The notes below the pieces were generated by a model, which saw nothing but the letters and a program-made list of their open reading frames with translations, had not been told where the DNA came from and did no database searches. A stretch of 64,000 nt of DNA, from assembly GCA_018287875.1 (NCBI GenBank), contig JAGVVL010000009.1:682001-746000 (forward strand). Reading direction: 5' to 3'. Origin of the DNA: Nigrospora sphaerica (Eukaryota > Ascomycota > Sordariomycetes > Amphisphaeriales > Apiosporaceae). Below are positions 1 to 10,487 of this stretch, one piece after another (the stretch's first letter is position 1; every line of letters begins with the position of its first letter). Position numbers and translations under genes: made by a program.

Positions 1-3000
1 ACGACCTATAGCTACTTGTGCGTAAGGATAACGAAACGATGAAGGCATCGTAAAGATGAAACGCGCGTTAGCTGAACCAACCGACGTGCCCCCACTGTCG
101 CTGACACCGCCATTAAGGGCACCGTCGTCCCCGATAGAACGCGACTCTTAAGGACCCTTTATCCGATGCCGGAGCTCGGCAGGAAGTTTTAAAGAACGCA
201 TCGATATCGCTTTTATCTCCGCACCGGCGATAGAAATATCCTACCGCCGAAACCCTTAAGATTGGCACGTCACTAGCCTCCACGCGATAGACAAGATTAT
301 CCTTAAGAAGTAAACGTTATAAAGGGACGTGTTACCCTCCGACTCAGACACTCTTCGCGAAAAAGCATTGTAAGTGGTACTAAAGCAATACCACAAGTAC
401 TTAGATATGTTTAGTAAGTTCGAGTCCGATAAGTTACCACCGTATCGCATCTGCGACCACAAGATCATCCTGAATAATGACGCCAAGCTAGACGAGCTCC
501 TGGGATACTCGGGCCTACGGAAGATGTCGCTTAAGGAAATGGAGACATACCGGAAGTACATGACCGAGAACCTGGTAAAGGGATTCATCGAGCTAAGTGA
601 AGCGCCTTAGGCGGCACTAATCCTCTTCGCACCTAAAAGGAATAGAGGACTACGTTTTTACGTGGACTTTAAAAAGCTTAACTCCGTTACTTGTAAAGAC
701 CGACACCCGCTTCCCTTAATCGAGGAGACTATAGCCCGGATCTCCAAGGTAAAGGTCTTCACGAAGCTGGATATCTAATAAGCATTCCACTGGATCCGAA
801 TAACGCTAGGGTTAGAGGAGTTGATAGCGTTCCGTACCCGTTATAGCACTTTTTAGTATAACGTCCTCCCTTTCGGATTGACAAACAGACCCGCGACCTT
901 TTAGCGCTTTATAAATGACACCTTAATGGACTATCTGGATGATTTCTACTTGGCGTACTTAAATAATATCGTCATTTTATTAAATTCGGTTTAAGAATAC
1001 GAGGACTATATAAGGAAGGTCCTGCAGTGCCTCCGAGAGGCCGGACTATAAGCCGACACCGATAAGTGCGAATTTCATGTTCGGGAAACGAAGTTCTTAA
1101 GCTTTATTATCTCTATAAAAGGAGTGGCCGTGGATCCTGTTAAGACGTCCGTCGTCCGCGACTGGGCGCCCCTAACATCTGTTAAAGGAGTTCAATCATT
1201 CCTTGGCTTCTACAATTTCTATCGCAAGTTCGTTCGCGAGTATAGGCGGATTGCTCGACCGCTTGTTAACCTAACGAAGTAAGGCTTACCGACGTTCCAG
1301 TGGAAAGAGAAGTGCTAGGAAGCTTTCGATACCTTGAAACGACGACTGTTAAAGGCCCCGGTCCTTACATATTTCGGCTACAAGAACGACACACAAGTGG
1401 AGACAGATACTTCCGACGGAGTGATTGCCGGAGTCCTATCGTAAAAGAAAGATGACGCTTCTAACAACTAGCACCCTATCGCCTTTTACTTAGAGATCCT
1501 CCAAGGTTCGGAGCTTAATTATAGCATCCACGATAAAGAACTGTTAGCCGTGGTCCAAGCCCTTAAGTATTAGCGCGCTAAGCTCGTGGGACTTCAGCGC
1601 CCACAGTTCACGATTGTGACGGACTATAGCGCGCTGGAATACTTCAGCTAGAAACGTCATCTCAACTTATAATAAGCGAACTAGGCGGAGCTCCTTGCTG
1701 AATACTACTGCCTGCTGAAGTACCGCCTAGGAACGCAGAATACTGCGGCCGACGCCTTATCACGGAAAACGGAAGATCTGAAAACACAGAAAAAGAAAAC
1801 CGAGGCGATATAACACCTGGCCATCTTCTAGGAGGGCGAACACAGATACATACTAGCGCTTCCTATAGTGGAACCCTTAAGTGAGGCGGCCCTCTTAGAG
1901 GACGACGACCTGCCACCGCCACCACTCTCTAGGTCAATGCTGGTATATCGGGCCGTCGAACTTAACCGCACCGACCCCCTTCTCCAGCCGTTTCGGGATA
2001 AGACCACGTTGGAGCCGGCTGACGGCATTACCTGGACCCTCTCTAACGGAACTCTCCTAAGAGAGGGCAAGCTAGTGGTCCCCGAATAAGACAATCTAAG
2101 GACGCATATCTTAGAAGACTTCTATTCGCGCTTAATATCTGCACACCCGGGACGTAACAAGCTCCGTAAGCTAATGTAGAGCTAGTACTGGTGGCCAGGA
2201 TTATCTAAAGACGTTGACCGTTTCGTGGCCAACTGTCGAGTATGCCGATTATCTAAAGTCCCCCGGGATAAGACGCCAGGATTTCTTCATCCCCTTCCGA
2301 TACCGCTTCGATTATAGTAGTCGATTTAGATGGACTTTAAGACCATACTTAAAGATCGAAAGGGTTTCGATAACCTCCTTATTATAGTTTACTTATTAAG
2401 TAAGAGGAGTTAGTGCGTTCCCTGTACCCGATTAGTGATAGCGAAAGATGTTACTAAAATGTACTACTATGGTCTATATTGTGTCTTTAGGCTACCACAG
2501 CAGATTGGGAGCGACTGTGGACCCCAATTTGTCTCCCACTTCACTGATGAAGTCTCCAAGCTGCTGGGCATCACCTAGAAACTGGGATCCTCCGGCCACT
2601 CCTAGTTATAAAGGCAAGTGGAGCGTATAAACCAGGCTATCTAGTAACGGATTCTGCCTTACTTATCACACTTCTAAGACAACTGGTCGTTAGTGATTCC
2701 AGCTTTAGACGCTATCTAGGCTAGCCTGCCTTAGGATTCGACAGGTCTGTCTCCTCATAAAGTGGAGCGTGGCTTCCTTATGCCGCTGCCATATTCCAAG
2801 GCCGACTGGACCCAAGATGTAGGTAAACTTTCAACAACGGAGTGTCTCGGACGGCAAGACGCGCAGAAGATTGTGAAGACACTCCACTAATACACAGAAG
2901 CAGCACGATAACAGGCTACCTTATCCTAACGCCGTATATACGATTAGGCTAATAAGTCGCGATGCGAGCCAGACTTCAAGGTCGGGGATAAGGTGGTTAT

Positions 3001-3576
3001 TCTTAAACGGATATAGATAACGGACCAACCTGGCGACGCCTTGACGTTCCCCTTAACGCAGTAATATTACACTATCAAGGGGATAAGAGGACACTCCTAT
3101 AAACTCGACACGCCGCCAGATTAGAAGGGCACGAATGTGTTTCATACTGATCGCCTTCGGCGATTCTAAAACGACCCCCTCCCGGGATAACAGGCCGAGA
3201 ATCCGGAGGGCGAAATCGTGGATCCTTCGTTAGACGAAGAATGGGAGGTAAACCGAGTGCTGTCCTCTCGACTGCACTATAGGAAACTTCAATACCAGGT
3301 GCGCTAGAAGGGTTGGGACCCGGACACGATATAATACAACGCGGAATTATTCAAGAACAGCGCCACACTCCTCCAGAAATACCACGAGGAGTATCCAGAT
3401 AACACAGGACCGCCGAAACGACTGGCTTCATAGCTTAACGTAGCAGCCAACAACAGGATCGAACCACCTCACGCCGACGACAACTCTCCGGCTTCGGCGA
3501 ACCGAACGAGAAAGAGAATTACCCAGAAGAAGTGACCGAAACTTGCGGACAAGTTTCATTTCTTAAAGGGGGGTAA
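1..3576 (+). pseudogene. Degenerate Ty3/gypsy chromovirus pol (RT-RNase H-integrase-chromodomain), 5' end outside window
   Basis: Plus-strand reading in broken frames gives a Ty3/gypsy pol polyprotein. The order is: RT N-terminal part (about 374-780, including the LRFYVDFKKLN-like block near 640), RT palm (about 780-1150), RNase H (about 1390-1690), an integrase zinc-binding region followed by YWWPGL and a C-x2-C pair (about 2130-2260), integrase core (from 2320), and a C-terminal chromodomain-like stretch (EWEVNRVLSSR near 3240, followed by KGWDPD). The order RT, RNase H, integrase, chromodomain is typical of chromoviruses. The reading is interrupted by many TAG and TAA codons, and the RT catalytic box reads YLNN instead of YxDD, so the copy is dead. 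Gag and protease lie beyond the left edge, but a related copy at 13830-15802 keeps them. Confidence 0.85.
3565..3573 (+). other. Polypurine tract
   Basis: AAAGGGGGG lies three bases upstream of the LTR that starts TGTTACG. A purine run here is where plus-strand DNA synthesis is primed in LTR retrotransposons, and it fixes the element's orientation as plus. Confidence 0.7.
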
Positions 3577-3782
3577 TGTTACGATATGGGTACATAGGTA
3601 CAAGGGCATGGGAACGCATGGACCTCTGGCCGGTGGTATGTACCGCGTTTGGCTGGATATATTCCTGGCAAACAGTGACTGAGAGGAGCCTGTTCCTCTT
3701 CTTTTCCTCTTCACCTGTAGTTTTCGCATCTCAATAGAACCCTTGGGTCATCAACAGATCCCTCGTTCCTTGAACCGTGACA
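3577..3782 (+). repeat. 3' LTR of the gypsy element
   Basis: A 206-bp LTR that begins TGTTACG and ends CGTGACA, so it has TG...CA ends and short terminal inverted repeats. A close copy of 216 bp occurs in reverse orientation at 15803-16018. It directly follows the polypurine tract and pol. The 5' LTR is outside the window, so the target duplication cannot be checked. Confidence 0.85.
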
Positions 3783-3916
3783 CTTGTCTGCCAGATCGTT
3801 TGTTCAAGGTCCTTGCGCCCCCGAAAGCTTTTTGTTTCACCAGTACCTGCTACAATTAGATAATAAGTCTGATGACCTGATATGTGAAGCGACTTTGCAC
3901 CGCGTAACACCGCTAG

Positions 3917-4435
3917 TTTTTATTATTATTATTATTCTTACACCTAGCGACCTATTTAGGCCATGAGGACCCCCAGCGCATCTTAGCCTAGGAAAACCGT
4001 TCCGGGCTAACGTCCGGCCGGGTGAAAAACCTAGGTTCCGCTGCGTCGTACCGATTCTATCTACTCTTTGGCCTGCCATACCGAGATCGGGCTCAGCGCG
4101 CCCGCTTCCTAGCTGATAAGTTGATTCGCTAGCTGGAACATGTCCAGCCTTCCGGAGCGGAGTAGCCATCTTGCGATAATTCCTGCTTTTCCTGGGGTGT
4201 CGAGCATCCTGTCCGTGTCTATCGGTCCTCCTAGAGCTTGGACGAGATGCTCTCGTCTTTCTCTTTCGCGTGGGCAGAAAACGAGGATATGCTGGATGGT
4301 CTCCCTGCCTTGACCGCAGACGCACTAGGGGCTGTCGAAGCCTGGGACCCTACGCTTAAAAAGGAAGTCTCGCAGCCTAATCTTGCCAGTCCTCGCTTGG
4401 ACGAGGATGGAGCTCTCGGCCTTATAGAGTCCCTT
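3917..4435 (-). mobile_element. LINE-X, 3' part of a reverse-strand Tad-like LINE (split by LINE-Z)
   Basis: The minus strand carries the C-terminal end of a LINE ORF2 (the CxCGQGRET...H...C zinc-knuckle-like region), a 3' UTR, and a (TAA)n tail at about 3917-3936. The same ORF2 continues at 9542-10487. The two parts are separated by the forward LINE-Z and both carry ttatagagtccctt, so they are one element split by an insertion. LINE-X is 5'-truncated inside its RT domain, near 10487. Several stop codons interrupt the frame. Confidence 0.85.
4422..4435. repeat. Target-site duplication of LINE-Z, left copy
   Basis: ttatagagtccctt (14 bp) is repeated exactly at 9528-9541, flanking LINE-Z. It is host sequence from LINE-X. 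Confidence 0.9.
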
Positions 4436-4684
4436 GCTAAAAAATCTTTTCGAAACTGACCCCACACGGCGATAACTTTCACAACAACGACTCTATAAGC
4501 TACCGGATAGCCCGGAAACTGTTCCTAGGGCTTCATTTAGCCTAGAAATGGTCGATTCACCACCCTCGAGGCAAAGCGCGGGTGGTAGGAGCCGTCAACG
4601 GTCCGCCCCACCGCCTGAGCCATCGCCCCCAGACTCGCGAACGCCATCGCCAAGCAGCAATACGGCACCTGGACATTCCTACTA
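4436..4684 (+). repeat. Extra tandem 5' unit of LINE-Z
   Basis: This stretch repeats the LINE start (the taaaaaatcttttcgaaac region, 5' UTR, and the ORF1 ATG at 4548) and runs about 40 codons into ORF1 before a junction and a TAG. The whole then restarts at about 4685. The period between the two ORF1 start codons is 248 bp. The two units are almost identical; one T insertion is visible. It resembles a 5' monomer array or an RT template-jump product. Confidence 0.85.
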
Positions 4685-4795
4685 GCGAAAAAATCTTTTC
4701 GAAACTGACCCCACACGGCGATAACTTCACAACAACGACTCTATAAGCTACCGGATAGCCCGGAAACTGTTCCCAGGGCTTCATTTAGCCTAGAA

Positions 4796-6154
4796 ATGGT
4801 CGATTCACCACCCTCGAGGCAAAGCGCGGGTGGTAGGAGCCGTCAACGGTCCGCCCCACCGCCTGAGCCATCGCCCCCAGACTCGCGAACGCCATCGCCA
4901 AGCAGCAATACGGCATCTGGACGCAGCCCAGAAGCCATTCGCAGCACAGTTAACTGCCTCAGACGCTTCCTAGCTGGTGATTCCGACGTTGTGACTTTGG
5001 TCGCAGCTGTACAGGCCGCCATCCCAGTCCTAGAGGAGGCAGCCAAGGAACCTGACAACCAGTCCAACATCGAACAGCGCATCAACGCTATCGAGAACAC
5101 GCTACAAGCTATCCATAAGGAAATCAAAGCTCCTAAGACATACGCTGCAGCCGCTGTTGCCCCTGCCGCCGCTCCTGCACCTAGAGCTCCTCAGGTAGCC
5201 AAGACACTGCCTCCTCGACACGAACGGGAGGTCACGGTTAAGGCCGTGGGAACTGAAGGCCGCACCTACGAAGAGATCGTACGGAAAGTCAACGCAGCGA
5301 CAGGCAGAGAAACAGCAGTAGCCGCGCGGAAGCTTCCTAGCGGAGACTACGCTATCACCTGTAAGACAGCAGAAGAGAAGCGACAGCTGGAAACCGACCG
5401 GGCCTGGACCACCGAGGCCTTCGGAGAGAACGCCTCTATCCAGAAGAGAAAGATCCTAGTGGTGGCCCATGGAATCAACAAGGAGGCCATAGAGACGAAC
5501 CAAGGGCAGCTAGGAGCCCAACTCCGGAACCAGCCCGGCGGCCCTATCGACGTCCTGGAGGCCAAGCTCCCTCGCAACGCCAAGACCTCGTCCAGGAAGG
5601 TCACGGCCCTGTATATTGCAGTACCCACGGTTCAACAAGCGGAACAGCTATGTCGAGACGGCCTTATTTGGCAGTATGGCTACTATCCATGCGAGCCCTT
5701 CGCCGAAGGAGCACAGCTTAAGCAATGCTACCACTGCTATCGTTATGGACATATCGCCCGTGTCTGCCTCCACGCACGCAGGTGCGGGCTCTGCTCTTCA
5801 ACAAAGCATGACGACAAAGAATGCCCAGAAGCCGAGAATAAGAGCCGATACTGCTGTCCAGCGTGCCGAGGGCCACACACGGCGTGGTCCAAAGAGTGCC
5901 CGGTCCGCCAAGAACAGGTCCAGATCGCCAAAGCCGCTTATGTCGCAAGACCGAAGGGATTCGCACTACCCTCGTAAGAGCCCCCCAAGCCAGCTACCGA
6001 AGACTGGCAGACAGTACAGCCGCGGAAGCGTCGAGCAACCAGCTGCCGCACTAGAAGCACGGCCAGAGCCCGCAGCAGAACCCACGAAGCAGTAGACGAC
6101 ATGGACATCGAAACGCCGGAATCGACGCAGGACAGCATCCACGCCCGACAATGA
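4796..6154 (+). pseudogene. LINE-Z ORF1, gag-like zinc-knuckle protein with one premature stop
   Basis: ORF1 product, 452 codons to the TGA at 6152. It is expected to bind element RNA in the LINE ribonucleoprotein. The N-terminus is rich in Pro, Ser and Arg. A helical stretch with an IEQRINAIENTLQAIHKEIK-like segment follows. Cys/His knuckles lie near residues 308-375 (CYHCYRYGHIARVC, CGLCSSTKHDDKEC, then CCPACRGPHTAWSKEC). The frame is broken by TAA at 5975-5977, where LINE1 has CAA. The final TGA overlaps the ORF2 ATG as ATGA. The start was chosen by conservation with LINE1 and LINE-Y. Confidence 0.85.
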
Positions 6155-9100
6155 CGCTCCGAATCCTACACTGGAACACGCAGAAAAGCAAGAAAGCACA
6201 GATCCCGGCCGTCGATGCCATCTCCGAAGAGTACGACGTCCTGGCTATCCAAGAGCCCTGGCGAAACCCACACATGCCGACCACCTACTGCCCGAGATCC
6301 TCTCCGTACTACCTTCTTTATGCCACCGAGGGAGGCAGAGCTTGCATCTATATTAACAAGAAGTACCCCCCAGCGCAGTGGACCTATAAGGCGCAACCAG
6401 ATAGGTGTCATATCACGATCCAGCTGCCGGACGGTCCTTTAACGGTTATCTGCGTATATTCGCCTCCCCCTAGGTCCACTAGCAGATCAGACCTGCCAGC
6501 TATCGAAGCCCTCCTTACCGGTCCCCAGCCAGAACGAACAGTCCTCGTGGGAGACTTCAACGTCCACCACCCCGTCTGGGGAGGGCATAACGTCCGACCT
6601 CATAAGGCAGCCGACAAGCTGCTCCAGCTAGCAGAGCACTGGGGACTCCAGCTGATCACCCCCCCTGGAGTACCGACATGGACTCGAAAAGGGTGTGCGG
6701 ACTCCACGATCGACCTGGCCTGGGCCACGGAGGACCTCCGAGCTGCTTATGACGGATACGCCCCGTACGCTGGTTCCGACCACCTGCCGCAGGTGATACG
6801 CGTAGCTGGACCCCGTATAGACAGCCAAGATAGGCCACGACGCAGCTGGAAAACAGCTGACTATGACCAGGCGAAGGCAGAGGCGGCACACCTACCACAG
6901 CCAGGGCAACTCGAGACACAAGAAGAAATCGATAGCTACACTGAGACGTTAACTAAGGAGCTCACCTGGATAGCGGACCTAGTCGCTCCCATTCGCCACT
7001 CTAAGGGGAGGGGCAAGGCCTGGTGGAACCGGAAAATAAAAGAAGCTATAGAGGAGGAGCGACGAGCCCAGCGAACATGGCTATCCGACAAGACGGACGC
7101 AGCCTAGCGAGCCCTCCGGCAAGCATCTCTCTTAAAAAAGAAGGCGATTCGCGCATTAAAGATAGCGACCTGGAGAAACATGCTCCATGAGGCTTCCAGC
7201 CAGCCAGCTGGTGTCTGGAACATCGCGAGATGGGCCAGAACCGAAGGAGCCGCACCGCCGCTACCCCCAGCCGTCCCCGCGCTCCATACACCGCGAGGCG
7301 AAGCAACGACGCATAAGGAGAAAACAGAGGCCTTCCGAGAGAGGTTTTATCCCCTCCCTAAGGCTATACATACCGGCTTCCGAATAACAAACTGGCTCGC
7401 GGCACCTCTTAATATCGACTGCGAGGTGACAGAGGAGCAGGTCCAAGACGTCCTAAACAAGGCAGGCCAGTGGAAAGCACCTGGACTAGACCAGCTTCCA
7501 AACGGATTCCTTAAGCGTCTAGGAAAGCCCCTCTTCCAGGCCTTGGCCTCCCTAGCGGAAGCGTGCTGGCGTATAGGATACTATCCAAGAGCGTTCCGGA
7601 AAGCGGTGACCGTTATCCTCCGAAAACCAGGAAAACAGCCAAACGAATACCACCAAGCCGGCGGATGGAGGCCCATCGCCCTACTCAACACCATGGGGAA
7701 GGTGATCGAGAGCCTGCTAGCGCAACGGCTAGCCAGCTTTGCCGAAGAGAACGGGCTGCTCCCAGACGAACAGATGGGTAACCGGAAGGGACGCTCCACG
7801 GAAACGGCCTTACGGTTGCTAACGGACCTGGTCCGCACAGCCTGGAAGCATGGAGGCACAGCAACCCTCCTTTTGCTGGATATCTCGGGAGCCTTTAACT
7901 CCGTCGACCACGAAAGGCTCCTCGCCAACTTACGAGCGTTAAGGGTCCCCATATGGACCATCAACTGGACCCGAAGCTTCCTATCTAACCGATCTACCAC
8001 GCTGTTTTTCGATAGCCAGGAGTCGGACGAAATCCCAGTCCCAGCTGGCGTTCCACAAGGCTCGCCCCTATCGCCTATTCTTTTCTGCCTCTATACAGCC
8101 GGTCTCTATAGGGCTCTCCGCGCCGTCCCAGGGATAGCCACTATAGCTTTCGCAGACGACACGAACCTCGTGGGCTTCGGCTTAGACCCGGAGCAGACCT
8201 GCGAGCGGCTGGAAGCCGCCCACAGGGTCTGCAAAGAATGGGCAGTCAGCCACGGCATGACCTTTGCAGTCAAGAAACACCACTTGGTCCACTTCTCCCG
8301 AAAACGAAAAGGTCCGGACACGAAGATAGCCCTAGAAGGCCACGAAATCGAACCAGAAGATTCCTGCCGTGTCCTTGGCATCCAGGTAGATAGACGTCTC
8401 CGCTGGGACGTCCATATCCAGTCGATATCGAAGAAGATAGCGACGCAGGTCTATGCTCTAGACCGGATAGCCGGCTCGACATGGGGCGCGTCACTCCAGC
8501 GAGCCCGCCAAGTCTATACAGCCGTCGTACGGTCTGCTATAGGCTATGGAGCCTCAGAGTGGCACCGCCAGATTTCAAGAAACAGAGCCAAAACACTAGG
8601 CGATATCCAGACAGAGTGCCTCCGTAAGGTCACAGGAGCTTTCAGAGCTACAGCTGCGGCTATACTAGAAACAGAAGCTTATGTGTCTCCTTTAGATACA
8701 TAGTGTAACAGAAGGGTAGCGGCATCGGAAGCGAGGCTCCAACAGCCGCGTATCGCATCACTTATCCAAGCTAGATGCGATATAGCAGCCAGATGGATCC
8801 TAACAAGACCAACTCGCCGGCGCAGACCGAAAGGCCCCGACGTCCCCGACCGCAAGAGATGGCTAGACGAATGGCTGGCTGGAGACTCAGCACACAAGGC
8901 TGAGGAGAGAGACTGGCTCCAGAGATGGCAGCAAACGCAGAAAAACCAGACATCGCGAGCTCCAGCAACTAAGAAGCCTCCAGACAAGCATGTCCTCAAG
9001 CTTCATAAGGGACTCCACAAGGCCGAGAGCTCGATCCTCGTCCAGGCAAGGACTGGCAAGATTGGGCTGCGAGACTTCCTCTTCAAGCGCAGGGTTCCAG

Positions 9101-9333
9101 GCTTCGACAGCCCATGGTGCCGCTGTGGCCAAGGTAGGGAGACTGTACGGCATATCCTCGTTTTCTGCCTAAGGGAGAGAGAAAGACGAGAATACCTCGT
9201 CCAAGCTCTAGGGCAACCGATAGACACGGACAGGATGCTCGATACCCCAGGGAAGGCAGGGATAATAGCGAGATGGCTACTCCGCTCGGGCAGGCTGGGC
9301 ATGTTCCAGCTGGCGAATCAACTCATCAGCTAG
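6151..9333 (+). pseudogene. LINE-Z ORF2, endonuclease-reverse transcriptase with two TAG stops
   Basis: A 1060-codon frame. The N-terminal APE-type endonuclease (residues about 1-230) shows AIQEPW, VGDFNVHHP, STIDLAWA and GSDHLP. The reverse transcriptase (about 430-730) shows VPQGSPLSPILF and a FADD catalytic box at about 8149-8160. The C-terminus carries CRCGQGRETVRHI...C. In the living family the protein nicks the target and copies the RNA there. The frame is stopped by TAG at 7105 and 8701, both at Trp codons (TGG) in LINE1. No RNase H signature was found. The C-terminal stop is at 9331-9333. Confidence 0.9.
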
Positions 9334-9527
9334 GAAGCGGGCACGCTGAGCCCGATCTCGGTATAGCAGGTCAGAGAGCAGACAGAAGCGGTACGACGCA
9401 GTGGAACCTAGGTTTTTCATCCGGCCGGACGATAGCCCGGAACGGTTTTCCTAGGCTTAGATACGCAGGGGGTCCTCATGGCCTAGATAGGTCGCTAGGT
9501 GTAAGAATAATAATAATAATAATTAAA

Positions 9528-9541
9528 TTATAGAGTCCCTT
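9528..9541. repeat. Target-site duplication of LINE-Z, right copy
   Basis: Exact match to 4422-4435, placed directly after the (AAT)n tail of LINE-Z. Confidence 0.9.
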
Positions 9542-10487
9542 ATAGAGCTTGAGGACGTGCTTATCTGGCGGCATCTTAGTTGCTGCTGGGGTTCGTGCTG
9601 TTCGATTTTGCTGCGCTTGTTGCCATCTTTGAAGCCAGTCTCTCTCCTCAGCCTTATGTGCTGAGTCTCCAGCTAGCCATTCGTTTAGCCACCTCTTACA
9701 ATCGGGAGCGTCGGGGCCTTTCGGTCTACTCTGGCGAGTCGGTCTTGTTAGGATCCATCTAGCTGCGCTATCGCATCTCGCTTGGATGAGTGATGCGATA
9801 CGCGGCTGTTGGAGCCTCTCTTCCGATGCCGCCACCCTTCTGTTGAGCCACGTGTTTAAGGGGGACACGTAAGCTTCCGTTTCTAGTACTACGGTGGCCG
9901 TGGCTTTGAAGGCTCCTGTGACCTTTCGGAGGCACTCTGTCTGGACGTCGTTAAGTGCCTTGGCTCTATTTTTCGAGATCTGGCGGTGCCACTCTGAAGC
10001 TCCATAGCCTATCGCAGACCGTACAACGGCTGTATAGACTTGGCGGGCTCGCTGGAGAGACGCGCCCCATGTCAAGCTGGCTATCCGGTTTAGAGCGTAG
10101 ACTTGCGTCGCCATCTTCTTCGATATCGACTGGATATGGACATCCCAGCGGAGACGTCTATCCACCTGGATGCCAAGGACGCGGCAGGCGTCTTCTGGTT
10201 CAATTTCGTGACCTTCTAAGGCTATCTTCGTGTCCGGACCTTTCCGTCTTCGGGAGAAGTGGACTAGGTGATATTTCTGGACTGCGAAGGTCATGCCGTG
10301 GCTGACTGCCCATTCCTTACAGATCCTGTGAGCGGCTTCCAGCCGCTCGCAGGTCTGCTCGGGGTCTAGGCCGAAGCCCACGAGGTTCGTGTCGTCTGCG
10401 AAGGCTATAGTAGCTATCCCTGGTACGGCGCGGAGAGCCTTATAGAGACCGGCTGTATAGAGGCAGAAGAGGATAGGCGATAGGGCC
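9542..10487 (-). mobile_element. LINE-X, RT and C-terminal part (continuation of 3917-4435)
   Basis: A long minus-strand open stretch (about 9550-10381) matches the RT thumb and C-terminal region of LINE-Z ORF2, for example VLGIQVDRRLRWDVHIQSIS and RQVYTAVVRSAIGYGASEWH. Homology stops at about 10487 inside the VPQGSPLSPILF region, so the element is 5'-truncated there. The rest of its 3' end lies at 3917-4435, on the other side of LINE-Z. Confidence 0.88.

Larger units (their letters stand above)
4436..9527 (+). mobile_element. LINE-Z, near full-length Tad-like non-LTR retrotransposon
   Basis: A 5.1-kb insertion bounded by an exact 14-bp duplication. It contains a partial 5' unit of about 248 bp (4436-4684), a full 5' UTR, ORF1 (gag-like), ORF2 (endonuclease and RT), a 3' UTR and an (AAT)n tail (about 9506-9524). 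Inside ORF1 and ORF2 I found only three stops: a TAA at 5975 and TAGs at 7105 and 8701. The copy is therefore much less decayed than the other LINEs of its family in the window. No RNase H domain was seen in ORF2. Related copies are LINE-X, LINE-Y and LINE1. Confidence 0.92.

Noticed and set aside
4238..4459. Plus-strand open frames opposite LINE ORF2 ends (also 8887-9153, 46478-46798)
   Set aside because: They are the antisense of the conserved C-terminal LINE region and recur in every copy.
3917..10487. Two separate reverse-strand LINE fragments
   Set aside because: They carry contiguous parts of one ORF2 and share the 14-bp duplication around LINE-Z; they are one split element.
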